Positions 8,068-18,900 of a stretch of DNA of 21,911 bases are shown in pieces. Position 1 is the first letter of the stretch. Every line of letters starts with the position of its first letter. The position numbers were made by a program, and so were the translations under genes. Source of the stretch: Akkermansiaceae bacterium UBA5020 (lineage in GTDB: Bacteria; Verrucomicrobiota; Verrucomicrobiia; Verrucomicrobiales; DEV007); NCBI GenBank assembly GCA_002396885.1, contig DGXY01000140.1, positions 1 through 21,911 on the forward strand, in the 5' to 3' direction. The notes beneath the pieces were generated by a model. It made no database searches. It saw only the letters and a program-made list of their open reading frames with translations, and was not told the origin of the DNA.

Positions 8068-9957
8068 ATGGCAGTGATCCCCCAATACTCGGCAGGCGCC
8101 CCCCCGCAGGCCCGCGGACCGATCCTCGAGCAGGCTGAGACGGTTCGCGTCGACCCTCGCGCGGCACTCTCGTCGATGAACGGGCTCATGGACGTCATCG
8201 CCAAATCTAGCGTCCAACTGCCGGAACTGCCCAACGACTTCGGGCAAGGCAAGGCAAAGGGTCTTCGCGCCATTGGCGAGGGCGTTTCCCGGCTCGGTGC
8301 CGTCTTCCAGAAACTCGACGAGGAGGAGGCGACCGCACGCAACACCAAGACGGTCTTCGATGCCCAGCAGGGCATGCGCCGTCTCTACGGCGACTTCGAG
8401 GTTTGGACGGCAAACGAAGGAGCGATGCAATCGCAACGATGGGGCGAGGAATGGAGCACCCGCCTCGGCCAATGGAAGGGCGAATACTTCCAGGGACGCG
8501 AGATCGCGCCGGCCGCGCAGGAAGCGATCGATATGGGGTTTGCTCGGTTTGAGACCGAGACCGTGATCAACACCAAGGTGAGGAGCGCACAGGACGCGTT
8601 CAAGCAGGCCAAAGGGGCAGCCTCGCAGGCCTGGGCCATGGCAGTCGATTCCGGCGAACTGGATACTGCCAGGACCATCACCTCGGAGAATGCGGGAACC
8701 CTCTTCCACGCCGACGAGGTCGCTCGGATGGACTATGAGGCGCAGCAGAAGATCCGCGAGCGCAACAACAAGATCCTCGAGAACCAGAAGGACACCGCCC
8801 TTGCCTACGGGGACATCAACGGAGCCCTCGCCGCGGTCCAGGCAAAAGATGTGCGGCCCGATGAGAAAGCGCTCGAGACGGCAGTCGTGACTGAGCAGTT
8901 TGGATACCAAGAGCGGATCCGATCGGTTCAAGAGATTGAGGACCCGATGGAGCGGATCAAGGCACTCAACTCCCGGGAATACGAGCAAATTCGGAAACCC
9001 GATCGGGATACGTTGATGAACGAAGCCTACCGTGAGATCAACAATGAAAACATCGCCACGGTCGAAAGCTTCAAGGTTTCTATCGATAAGGCCGGCGGGC
9101 TCAGTCAGGAACTGGTGATGACTGACTCCTTCAAGGCACTGCCTCAATCGTCGAAGAATGCGCTCGGAGACTACGCTATCACGGGCGCGAAAAACGACAT
9201 CTCGGAATACCTCGCCGCCCTGCGATCGGCGCAAGCTTACGATCCGACGAACGATACCCGCGGCGACGAACTCAGGGCACTTCAGGAGCAGGCGACTCTC
9301 CGTTTCGATTCCAAACGGGCGAAAGATATTACCGACGCTCTCAAAGAGTCGCAGACCCGAACGGGACCGAAGCAGGCGATCGAGAGGGTCGAGACAGACT
9401 ACCTGTCATTCCTCCAGAAACGCTACGACAATGGGGACTTCGGCGACTTCCGGGTCGGTGGTGGCGAAATCATCCGCGAGGAGGGTGAGGACGGTGCAGC
9501 CCCCTCCTACTACGTCGCCGATCCCCAAGGAGAAATGCCCAAGGTGAAATCCTTGGGGCGCGACACGCCTAGGCGCCGCAAGATCACCTTGGCCGAGGAG
9601 GACCGGATGAAGTTCGAAAGCACCCCGCGGAACAAGCGAGGCACCATGATCATCGAGGACCAGATCGCGAAGGAGCAAGCGTTCTTGCGGTTTCAGGCGG
9701 TCCAGCAAGAGATCGTGCGTCGACGCAAGGCGGGCGAGATCACCAATGCAGACGAGATGTCTGCGGTCGGGGCGAGTCTGCTGGGCAGTGAAATCAGGGA
9801 TGCGGCCGCGCGAAATGTGCAGACATCGCAAGGCAACCAGATGCCCAGCAACTCTTGGGGAACCCCAGGCAGTCCCAGCCTTGAAATTTCATCGGATTAC
9901 GAAAAGAGAATCGAGGAGACCCTGAAGAAGTGGGACGAGCTCCAGAAAGAAAACTGA
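8068..9957 (+). CDS. Internal virion protein, gp15-like in position
   Basis: The 629-residue protein is rich in Glu, Lys, Arg, Gln and Ala, and reads as helical almost throughout. The N-terminus is proline-rich (AVIPQYSAGAPPQARGP), with long predicted helices from about residue 75 on and no obvious membrane segment or enzymatic motif. The start MAVIPQYSAG followed by a long helical body is common among internal virion proteins of podoviruses. Its place between a gp14-like and a giant gp16-like gene matches T7 gp15, which with gp16 forms the periplasmic DNA-ejection channel. Sequence similarity to T7 gp15 itself is not evident by eye, so the assignment is by context. The start is 1 nt after the previous stop and the stop 1 nt before the next ATG. 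Confidence 0.65.
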   Translation: MAVIPQYSAGAPPQARGPILEQAETVRVDPRAALSSMNGLMDVIAKSSVQLPELPNDFGQGKAKGLRAIGEGVSRLGAVFQKLDEEEATARNTKTVFDAQQGMRRLYGDFEVWTANEGAMQSQRWGEEWSTRLGQWKGEYFQGREIAPAAQEAIDMGFARFETETVINTKVRSAQDAFKQAKGAASQAWAMAVDSGELDTARTITSENAGTLFHADEVARMDYEAQQKIRERNNKILENQKDTALAYGDINGALAAVQAKDVRPDEKALETAVVTEQFGYQERIRSVQEIEDPMERIKALNSREYEQIRKPDRDTLMNEAYREINNENIATVESFKVSIDKAGGLSQELVMTDSFKALPQSSKNALGDYAITGAKNDISEYLAALRSAQAYDPTNDTRGDELRALQEQATLRFDSKRAKDITDALKESQTRTGPKQAIERVETDYLSFLQKRYDNGDFGDFRVGGGEIIREEGEDGAAPSYYVADPQGEMPKVKSLGRDTPRRRKITLAEEDRMKFESTPRNKRGTMIIEDQIAKEQAFLRFQAVQQEIVRRRKAGEITNADEMSAVGASLLGSEIRDAAARNVQTSQGNQMPSNSWGTPGSPSLEISSDYEKRIEETLKKWDELQKEN

Positions 9958-9958
9958 T

Positions 9959-12900
9959 ATGCCAATCACTGAACAAGACGCGATCGAAGCTCAGACTTTG
10001 GCCGAACAATTCCCAGACCGTCTCGACGTTCTGGAGGCCTCGGCGAAACTCCTGCAATCATACAAGGCGCAGCAGCAGGAGGCCTCCCAGCCGCTCTTCC
10101 CGGAGATGCGGCGCCGGGAGGTCGAGGACTACGCGAAGGTGCGCAACTACTTCACCCAGCCGGAAACGCATGGGCTCGACGACGAGACCCGGCAAGGACT
10201 CTTCGCCGATCTCCCCGACGAGGAAAGTCGGGCGGCAATGTTTTCGGAGGAACTGCTCGCCCGCTACTACCGCCGACCGGCGAAAGAGATCAGGGCCCTG
10301 GGGACTCAGTATCGAGACCAATACGCGATTGAGAAGTGGGGTGCCCCGGTGAAGACCTACAAAGAGTTTTTCGATAAGCAGAAGAATGCCTACCTCATCG
10401 AGGACCAGGTCGACGAACGCGCCCAGGACGCAGGCATGCGAGGCCTTCCCCGGGTGATGGGCTGGGCCGACCCCAAGGCCTTCGGGAAGGATCCCGATGC
10501 GGCACTTGACCAGAAAGCGATGGAGAACCAGAAGGAACTCCAGAAGCGGTTCGAGGAGACTCACGCCGCGACGACGACCCGAATGGCCCAACACCGGCAG
10601 TTCGTGATGGAGACGGTCGAGGACCTGAAGACGACGATGGGGGTGGAGGGTGCCCAGGGGGAGGCAGTAAGCTATCGCGAGTTCGCGGAGCGTCTCACGA
10701 AGATTCCGCCGCAGGACCTCAACTTCGTAATCTCCGCCATCCGAGCCAATGCCGGCGGAACCGAGGAAGGCAAAGCTGTCGTGCAGAAGATCGTGGAGAA
10801 CCTTGGCCGAGGCATTGATGACATCGTCGGCGGGATCGACACGATGGGTGACCGAATTCAAGCAGTCGATCTACGCAAGCAGATCGAGCAGGGAGTCGAG
10901 GTCCCGGCGGGGAAGGAATCAGATCCCGAGACCTATCTTCAAGCAGTCAGGATGAAGGTCTTTGCTGGGGACGACTACGAGCTCCGCGCGGGAGTCCTCA
11001 AGATCGTTGCCGGGAAAGAGTTCGCAAAGCCTTCCGAGGAGACGAAGGCGCAGGCCCTCGCCCTAGCCGATACGCTTCTCGACACGATTGACCTACACGC
11101 AAAGGTCAAGAGCATCGCCGAGAATGACGTCGACCCGGCTCGAGGCGAGCACATGTATTCGCGCGGCCTTTACGCTTTGGTCAGATCCCTTCCCTACACT
11201 GCCGTCGCCATGGCCCGCGGCGGGACCGTCCTAAACGGTCTTGCGATGCAGGAGCAAGCCTACCAGGCCCTCGGGCGAGTGAACCCGGACATGAGCCGGG
11301 AGCAGAAGATAGCGTTCTCGGCAGTCGCCGCTCCCCTCATGGCCCTGACCGAGAAGATCCCCGTGAAGATCCTCTCAGGTCGACTTCCCACCTTGGGACG
11401 ATTGATGAACCAGGCGACTGCGACAAGCGGCGCCTTTCTCGCTCGCGGCTCGATCCGCGTGGGCGGGGGAATTGTCGCCAACGTGGTTCAGGAGAACGTG
11501 CAGGACCTGATGCCGTTTGCGGTGCAGTCCGCAGTCTCGGCACTTTCTCAGGACGTTTCAGAGGTGCCATGGGAAAAGGTTTACGGCGGAGAATTCTGGG
11601 AACAGCAGGGCGAGATTTTTTTCGCGACCCTGCCTCTGGTTTTGGTCGGCACCGGCGTAGGAACCATCCGGGATTTCCAATCGGCCCGGGAAACCCTCCA
11701 CAACCGGGACGCGATCACCCTGCTGGTCGGCGACTACGCGAAGGCCGATGAGATCCGCAAGGCCGCAGATGCCGGCGACTACGACACGGCGCAGACGCTC
11801 CTGCGTAAAGGCATGAAGGAGGCGAAGACCGACTCAGTGCCTTTCGTCCAAGCTCGAGCGGCAGCAGGCAAAGTACTGAAGGCGCATGCCCAGGCCCAGG
11901 CCGATGCCATCAAGAAGGCGGAGCAGGCTGGCTACATTCCCGAGGTGGTCCCCCGGGAGGGCGGGTTCGTCGTGAAGGGGAAGGATTTCGAATCCCCGGT
12001 CTTCAAGACTCGCGAGGAGGCGAACACGAAACGGTGGGAGCATGTCGAGGAGCAGGGCCTGGAATTGCATGAGGACATGGTCTCGGCCATTGACTTCCTG
12101 TCTCGGTCCTATCAACCCGACCGGGCGATCGACATTGAAAACACCGGGAAACGTCGACTTCACCTGGACGCAGTGCGAGAGGGGCAACGGACGCGCGAGC
12201 AGGCAATGGGTCGATCGGTTGCGGCCGCGCAGATCGATGACCAGGGGAACCCGCAGGAGGCGCCACAGGCGCAGGAGCAGGAGTCCGATCTCGACATCGA
12301 GGCAGAATACCAGGAAAGCTTCAGCGAGGCCGAGAGAAAGTCACTCGACGAGGACGACAAGCTCGCGCACGAAATCATCATCGGCGAGAGTTCGACCGCA
12401 TTCCGCGATGGAGTCTACCGGACCGGCGTGAAGCTAAACCAGGGCGCGACTTGGGCGACGTTCGTCGAGGAGAAGACCGAGGGCGATGCCGCCACCTTCA
12501 TCCTGAAAGGAAAGCGGGACTGGCTTGCCAACAAGCTGTTCGCCTATGACGCAGAGTTCCAGAAGGGACGTCTTGTCGGAGGGAGGAAACTCTCGATTTT
12601 CAAGGACGGGGTCACGATGGAGACCGCGACCGACGAAGACCTCAAGGAAGCATATTCGAGGGCGGCGCTATACTACCTCACCGGGAGCATGAGGAAGGGA
12701 AAAGTGGCAGGATTCAAACCCTCGGCCGGATTCCGCAACAGATACGCCGAGGCAGTCCGCGCCGGCATGTCTGCCATCTTCGACCCTTACGCCCGATTCT
12801 TCCGCGCCGTCGCAGTCCGCGCCGCCCGCCTCAACAAGATGCGGCGCGAAGGGCGCCTCGATGCGGAGCTCGAGCGGGAGCTCGCCAGGTCCGTCGGGAT

Positions 12901-15900
12901 CACCGAGCAGTTCGAATACGAGCAGGAGGTGACCCAGGAAGCGGCGAAGATCCGGGAGGAAATGGAAGATGCCGGGTTTGAGACGGAACCGGAGGGTGTG
13001 ATCATGGAACCTTCGGATGACTCTTCATTCAGCGTAATCGGGGGATTTGGTGAACGCCGTGAAGGAATGAGTCTCCCGGATGCGGTAGCTTGGCTAGTAG
13101 AAGAGCAATCCGGGATAGCTGTCGGTGCCTTGTCATTCCAAGGCCGGCCGATTTCATTGGTTTGGGGCGGAGCCGGAGAGAGGAAAGGGGAAGGGTTCGG
13201 GCTCGCAAAAATTCTTGTGTGGCACCCCGAGGTTGATCCTCTCAAGCTTCAAGAAATGCTTGATCGGATGAAGGTCTCCAAGGAGACAAACAATACGCTT
13301 TCCCTTGAAGGCGGAGGATTTCAGGCAGTGATTCGCCGTAATATTTTCGGTGAAGCTCAAGAATGGCTTCTGACTGCTTATGGGAAAGACGTCCCCGCCC
13401 AAGAGCGTATTGACGGCTTAGGCGCAAAGTCTCAGGGCCGACAAACTCTCCCAGAGAAGGACGCAGATAGATCATCGCAAAAAACAGATAAGGAGTCAAG
13501 CTTTTCGGTCATTGCTGCTCACGGAGGAAGGTCAGTGGTTGTCGGCGCAAGGCCGGGAGAATACGGGTGGACTCCAGGAGGGATTGCGGCAACCGAGAAG
13601 GAGAAGCAGAACCTAGAGTCGGAACTGGTTAGTCTGGCTGCTGATCCCGAAGCGAACGCAGAGCGGATCCGGAAGATTGAAGATGAGTTGCGCGGCATTG
13701 CGTCCAAAACACTGCCGGGACCGGTGACGCACCCCACGCAGAAAAGGCCGCGCCTAGAGCGGGTCGGGGAGGCAGCAGGGAAGATTATCAAATCGGGCAA
13801 AGCCAAGAAACTGCTGTCCGACCTCTACGGAGTGACCGGGTTGAACGTCAAACCGGTTACGGGCACCTGGCTCGGGAACAGGGAACCGTCCTTTGTCATT
13901 CAAAGTGAAACGCTCACCGACGAGCAGGCGGCGGAGGTCGGCGCATTGCTCGGATTTGCCTGGGCTCAGGACGCGACGGTGGTTTCACGCCCTAACCCTA
14001 GCCTGACCGAGGGCATCCCGGCATACTACCTGGGGTCGAAAAAACGATTGTCGGAAGAGCAGGTCAATGCTATCCATGAAGCTGCGCGGGAGAGAGGTCT
14101 CGACTTCTCGACCACATCGGACGGCAAGTCGGTCCAGTTTCTGTTCTTCGGAGAAGAGACCGATTTACCTGCCTTTACGCAATCCATTGCAGACATCAAG
14201 CAAGCCTCCGGTCTGACGGAGAGTCATCAGGAACTTGTATCTTCCGACCTCAATGAAACACAAACCGATTTCTCGCCAAGCGATGGAGGCGGCAGGACTA
14301 AAGCATGGCTTCACGGCACTGCCGAAGGACTCGCCCTATTTGAGCGAGTCGTCAGTGATCTTGTCGCCCCTTACGCAAAAGCCATCGGAGCAGAAGGTTA
14401 TCGATTCAACGTCGACCTCTACGCAAAGCGGTTCGGACTGAGTGTCGCGCAGACGGAGATTGTCAAGAACGCACTCTACCCTTCAAACGGCAAGCTCAAG
14501 AGCTCGGTGCCGATCATGGATGGAAGCATCGACCTCGGGGTCGAGGGCGTTACCAAGAAGAATGGTCGTTTTGTTTCAAGTGTGACCAACGTGGTGTGGT
14601 CGCTCCAAAACTGGAGTGCTCAGTTCGGACTCATTGCACCAGGCGACTACTCCAAGCAGGCCGGCAAACTCATTGCGCAGACGATCGCCGACGAGGTCGC
14701 GTGGCACGTTCAAAAGGCCATGGAGTCGGGCAAGCGATCCGCCATCGGATGGTATGACCGAGCGTTGAAGGCGGCGAAGCAGATCTACGCTCGGATGTTT
14801 TCCGAGCTAGATGTAAACGGACCCGGATACAATGCCGATATGGCTATGGTGTTCGATGCCATGCTGGGAATCGCATCCCAGGGCAACAACGTGACCGACA
14901 ACAGTGTCATGACCACCAGGGTTTATGCGAACTGGCGGCGCGACAAGATCGATCCTGCTGGCAACATCAATGTCAACCAGGGCATGACTATCACCCAGGC
15001 AGTGGCGCCGGTCACCGGCACCTTCGGGTCCAAGACAGTCGCAATCGAGAACAACTACCTCAAACTGGAGACCCTGCTCGCGAACAACTCCTACGCCGAA
15101 CTCCGAAAATTCTTCAACAAGACCGACACCGTTCGCAACATCAATGCCTACCTGCGGAAAAACAAAAACCTCTGGTTCAACGGGGAACCATTGTCGGTGG
15201 ACGGAGCCGCGGATCAGAAGGTGACTGGGTGGATGGTGTTCGGTCCTAAGATCGGAAGCTTCATCAATAACCTGCACGGGGACTACACCACCCTCACTGC
15301 CGACTTGTGGTTCAGCCGGACGTGGAACCGGATCCTAGGGTGGTCGTTCATCCACTCCCCGGAACGCGAGGCGCAGAACTTCATCAGTCTTCGGGATGCC
15401 ATGGTCGCAGAGTATACCAACGACCAGTCGGTGCGGAAGATGGAGAAGGGAAAGCCGGTCTACTGGGATCATGGCACCGACGTCGCCAAGCTTGGTCTCA
15501 CGCCAGCAGAATTCGACGACTTCATCAATGACCCGCAAAAGATGCTGGATTTCGCCTCTCGTATCGAGGTGATATTCCGCACCGGGGCAAGAGAAGGGGC
15601 GAAAAAAACGACCTCATACAAGGACAAGTCGGCAGTGAGGCGGGCGGCGAAAACATGGGTAGAAAACCGCGAGGATGTGATGGAGGCACCCCGCTCCGAC
15701 CATGAGAGGATGTTTCAGCAGGACGTCATGGAGAAGGCGCAGAAGATGCTCAAGACGATGGGCATCGACATCAGCATTGCCGACATGCAAGCGGCACTGT
15801 GGTATAACGAGAAAGACCTCTATGCTACCTTGGGATCGACCACAAAACTTTCGGCCCCGGCAGATTACGAGGACGCAGCAAAAACCACCTTCAGGCGCAT

Positions 15901-18900
15901 CCAGGAGGGAACGCTCTACGAACGAATCGGCGCCAAGGAAGGAGAGGTCGATGAGCGAATCCAACCCAGGGAATGGGAGGCAGCAATCTTTGCCGGCATC
16001 AACCTAAAGAGCGAGGGCGGTGACAACACCTTCTCCGTCATCTCCAACGCAGAGTCGCGCATCGCGGACTCCTTCAACCCCTACTTCCGCTCCCCTAAAC
16101 GCCGGCGGGAGATCCTCCTCGAGGCGCAGAGACGAGGGCGGGAGACTGCCCGTGATTTTCAGAAGATGATCTCCCTCGGGAAGAACGTCGGGCGCCTCGA
16201 CCGTGAGCAGGCTACCCGGGAGGGCGTGATCTACGGAGACCTCCTTGTGCAGTATTTCGGAGCCGATACCGACGCGAAGGTCGCGGCACTCCCCGCGGTC
16301 GACACGAAGGCCGCGCGGTCCGAGGCGAAACGACAGGCGGCAGAGTGGCGCAAGGCCCAAGACCGGCAGCAGCAGAAGATCCCCCGGGATACTCTCATCT
16401 CCGCGATGCGAACCCTCGACGCGATGATCTCCGCCCTCCCCATCGAACTGCGCGGCCGAGTCGGCGGCATGGTGAAACTGGCGCAGTTCACGACACCGGA
16501 GGCGATGCTCGGAGAGCTCGAGCGCAGGGCCGAGAAAATGGACGATGTCCTTGAGACCTACCTGAAGAAGGAAGCCAACAAGGAGGTCGAGAAACTCTTC
16601 GAAATCGCGAAACCGGCGAAGGATGAGTCAGGGAAAAAGCGGGTCGGGAAAGCCGGCGCCGACATCCATGATCTTTTCGACATGGCCCGAAAGGCCTGGA
16701 AGACCATGAGCGCAGTCGATGCCGAGGCGCATGCGGTCGGTCTCGAGTCGAAGGTCGCGGCCGGGAACCTTACCCCGGAGGAGGAAGCGCATGCCCTCCT
16801 CGAGGCCGAACTGGTCCGCGCCTTCGGTGGGTGGAACGACGTCTACCAGGACTCGGGGAAAGTGGACAAGAACGGGAAACGCATCATGGTGAAGACCCTG
16901 GACGGTGCCGATGCGGTCCGAAAGAACCACGCCCTCGACACGGCGACCTACATCTGGAAGGCAGGCTACCTTGCCTATCAGCAGAAGAAGGCCGCGGAGA
17001 AGGCCCGTCGGGATGTGATCCGCCAAGACCTCGAGCAGAATACCGGGAAGACGGGTCTCAAATCGGAACGAGCTCTCGCAGAAGAAGCAGGCGTCACCCT
17101 GCCAGGGAAGGCAAAGGACTTCTTCCTCTCGCTCCTGAACTTCGAGCAACTCACCCAATGGATCTTCGGCAAGGACTCGCAATGGGCGCAGTGGTTCGCG
17201 GACCAGCAGAGGAAAGCCGAGAACACCAAGCTCGATGCCGTGCAAGCAGTGGTCGAGGGGGTCGAGGACCTCTTCACCTCCCTGGCCGGCGGAGACCGGT
17301 TCAAGGGCGAGCAACTGCAGTTCCGCATGATGCAACGCTCAATCACCGCAACCGCGGCGAATGGCGACGTCGTCCCGCTCTCGGAGCTAGAGGCCCTCTC
17401 CGCGCTCCTCATGTGGCAGCAGGAGGACGGGAAGCGGCACCTTCGGGGCAAGCGGGACCAGAACGGGAAACTGACCTCACGGTGGTCCTACGATCAGGCT
17501 TTCATCGACGAGATTTCTGGGAAGCTCTCGCCGGAAGCCTGGCGCGTCCTCGGATACCTCCAGGCGGAATACGGGAAGGAATACGAACCCCTCAATGCGG
17601 TCTACCGTGAGGTCTACGGGATCAACCTACCCAAGAACCCCAACTACTCGCCCCTCCTCGTCAAACCGCAGCAGGCGACCCCAGGGCAAATGCAGAACCC
17701 GGTGACCGGCACGACGGCAACCTCGGGATCCTTCACACCACCAGGCCTTCGGACCCGGGCGATAGGCGTATCGGCCGAACCCGACTTCCGGGATGCGGTC
17801 GCGACCTTCATCGGCCACAAGAAGCAGATGGAACACTGGATGGCGAACGCGAAGTTCGTCCTCGAGGCCAATGCGGTTCTCGGCAACCGCGATCTCGGCA
17901 ACGCGATCGAAGCCGCGCACGGGGAGCAGGCAGTCATGATCCTTCGAAAGTGGCTCGACGCGATCGCCCAAGGCGGGGTGCGTGATGCCTCGGCCGGCAC
18001 CTGGGCGATGAAACTTTTTGAGCGCATCACCGGGCGGGCCGCCTCCATGGCCCTCGTCGGCCGGATCGGGACGCTCGCGATTCAGGCGACCCAACTCGGC
18101 GCCGCCTCCGCTCTGATGCCGACCGGTGCCTATGTGGTGCGGCTCGGCAAACTGCTCTCAGGTAACCTCGGGTGGAGCGAAGCGCTCGCCTCCCCCTACA
18201 TTCAGCGGCGCCTGAAGCAGCAACCGGTGATGGTGCAGGCGGCAATGGAAGGCCTGCGGGCTGGCACCCCGACGCAACTGAAGCACCAGGTGCGAAAGCT
18301 TGGATCCCTCCTCAACGGGACTGACGCTCTCTTCACTGCCGGGACCTATGCGATGGTCTACGACTACCACCTGATGCAAGCGCTCAAGGGCGGGATGAGC
18401 GATGCCGATGCCAAGGTCTACGCGGCCGGCACTGCGGAGCGAGTCGTGGAAAGCGTCGCGCAACCGACGCGCATGGGCACACGGTCATGGTTTGAGATAT
18501 CGACAACAAATCCCGGCTGGAAACTCTCTTGGGCTTTTGCGTCTGACGCTCGGAAAAACGTCGCACTCCTCGGCAATGCGTATGCCAAAGGCAACGCCAC
18601 CGATAAACTCCGAACCACGCTCTTCGTGATCGGTATCAATGGTCTGATGTCGGGCATTATCCGATCGGCCTGGAGGGACCTGCGCGATGACGAAGACGAG
18701 GAAATCTTCGACGATAAATACTGGTCCGTGAAACGACTCGCCCTCTCGACCTCGACTGACTGGATTTTTGGTTTCCCGGTCATCGGCGAGGAGATTCAAC
18801 GCGCCCTTTACGCCGCGGCCGGCGAATACAACCCCGACGGGGGTCTTCTCTCGGCCGTGAAGGATGCCATCGGCCCGATCAAACGCACCCGGGAGAACTT

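Noticed and set aside
8026..9234. Long open frame (402 codons) on the minus strand
   Set aside because: It lies entirely opposite the gp15-like gene, has low-complexity composition expected of an antisense frame in GC-rich DNA, and shows no recognisable domain.
9959..11960. Lytic transglycosylase (SLT) domain expected at the N-terminus of a gp16-like protein
   Set aside because: No E-S-x-x-x-P-x-A style catalytic block or other SLT motif was found in the first 650 residues or elsewhere in the protein.
15602..15608. Run of seven A as a possible programmed frameshift site
   Set aside because: The main frame continues through for over 1100 codons with good coding character. No stimulatory structure or meaningful alternative frame was seen.
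16628..17610. Long open frames on both strands inside the giant gene
   Set aside because: They are Arg/Pro/Gly-rich or Leu/His-rich shadows of the 3033-residue frame, with no own start signals or domain motifs.
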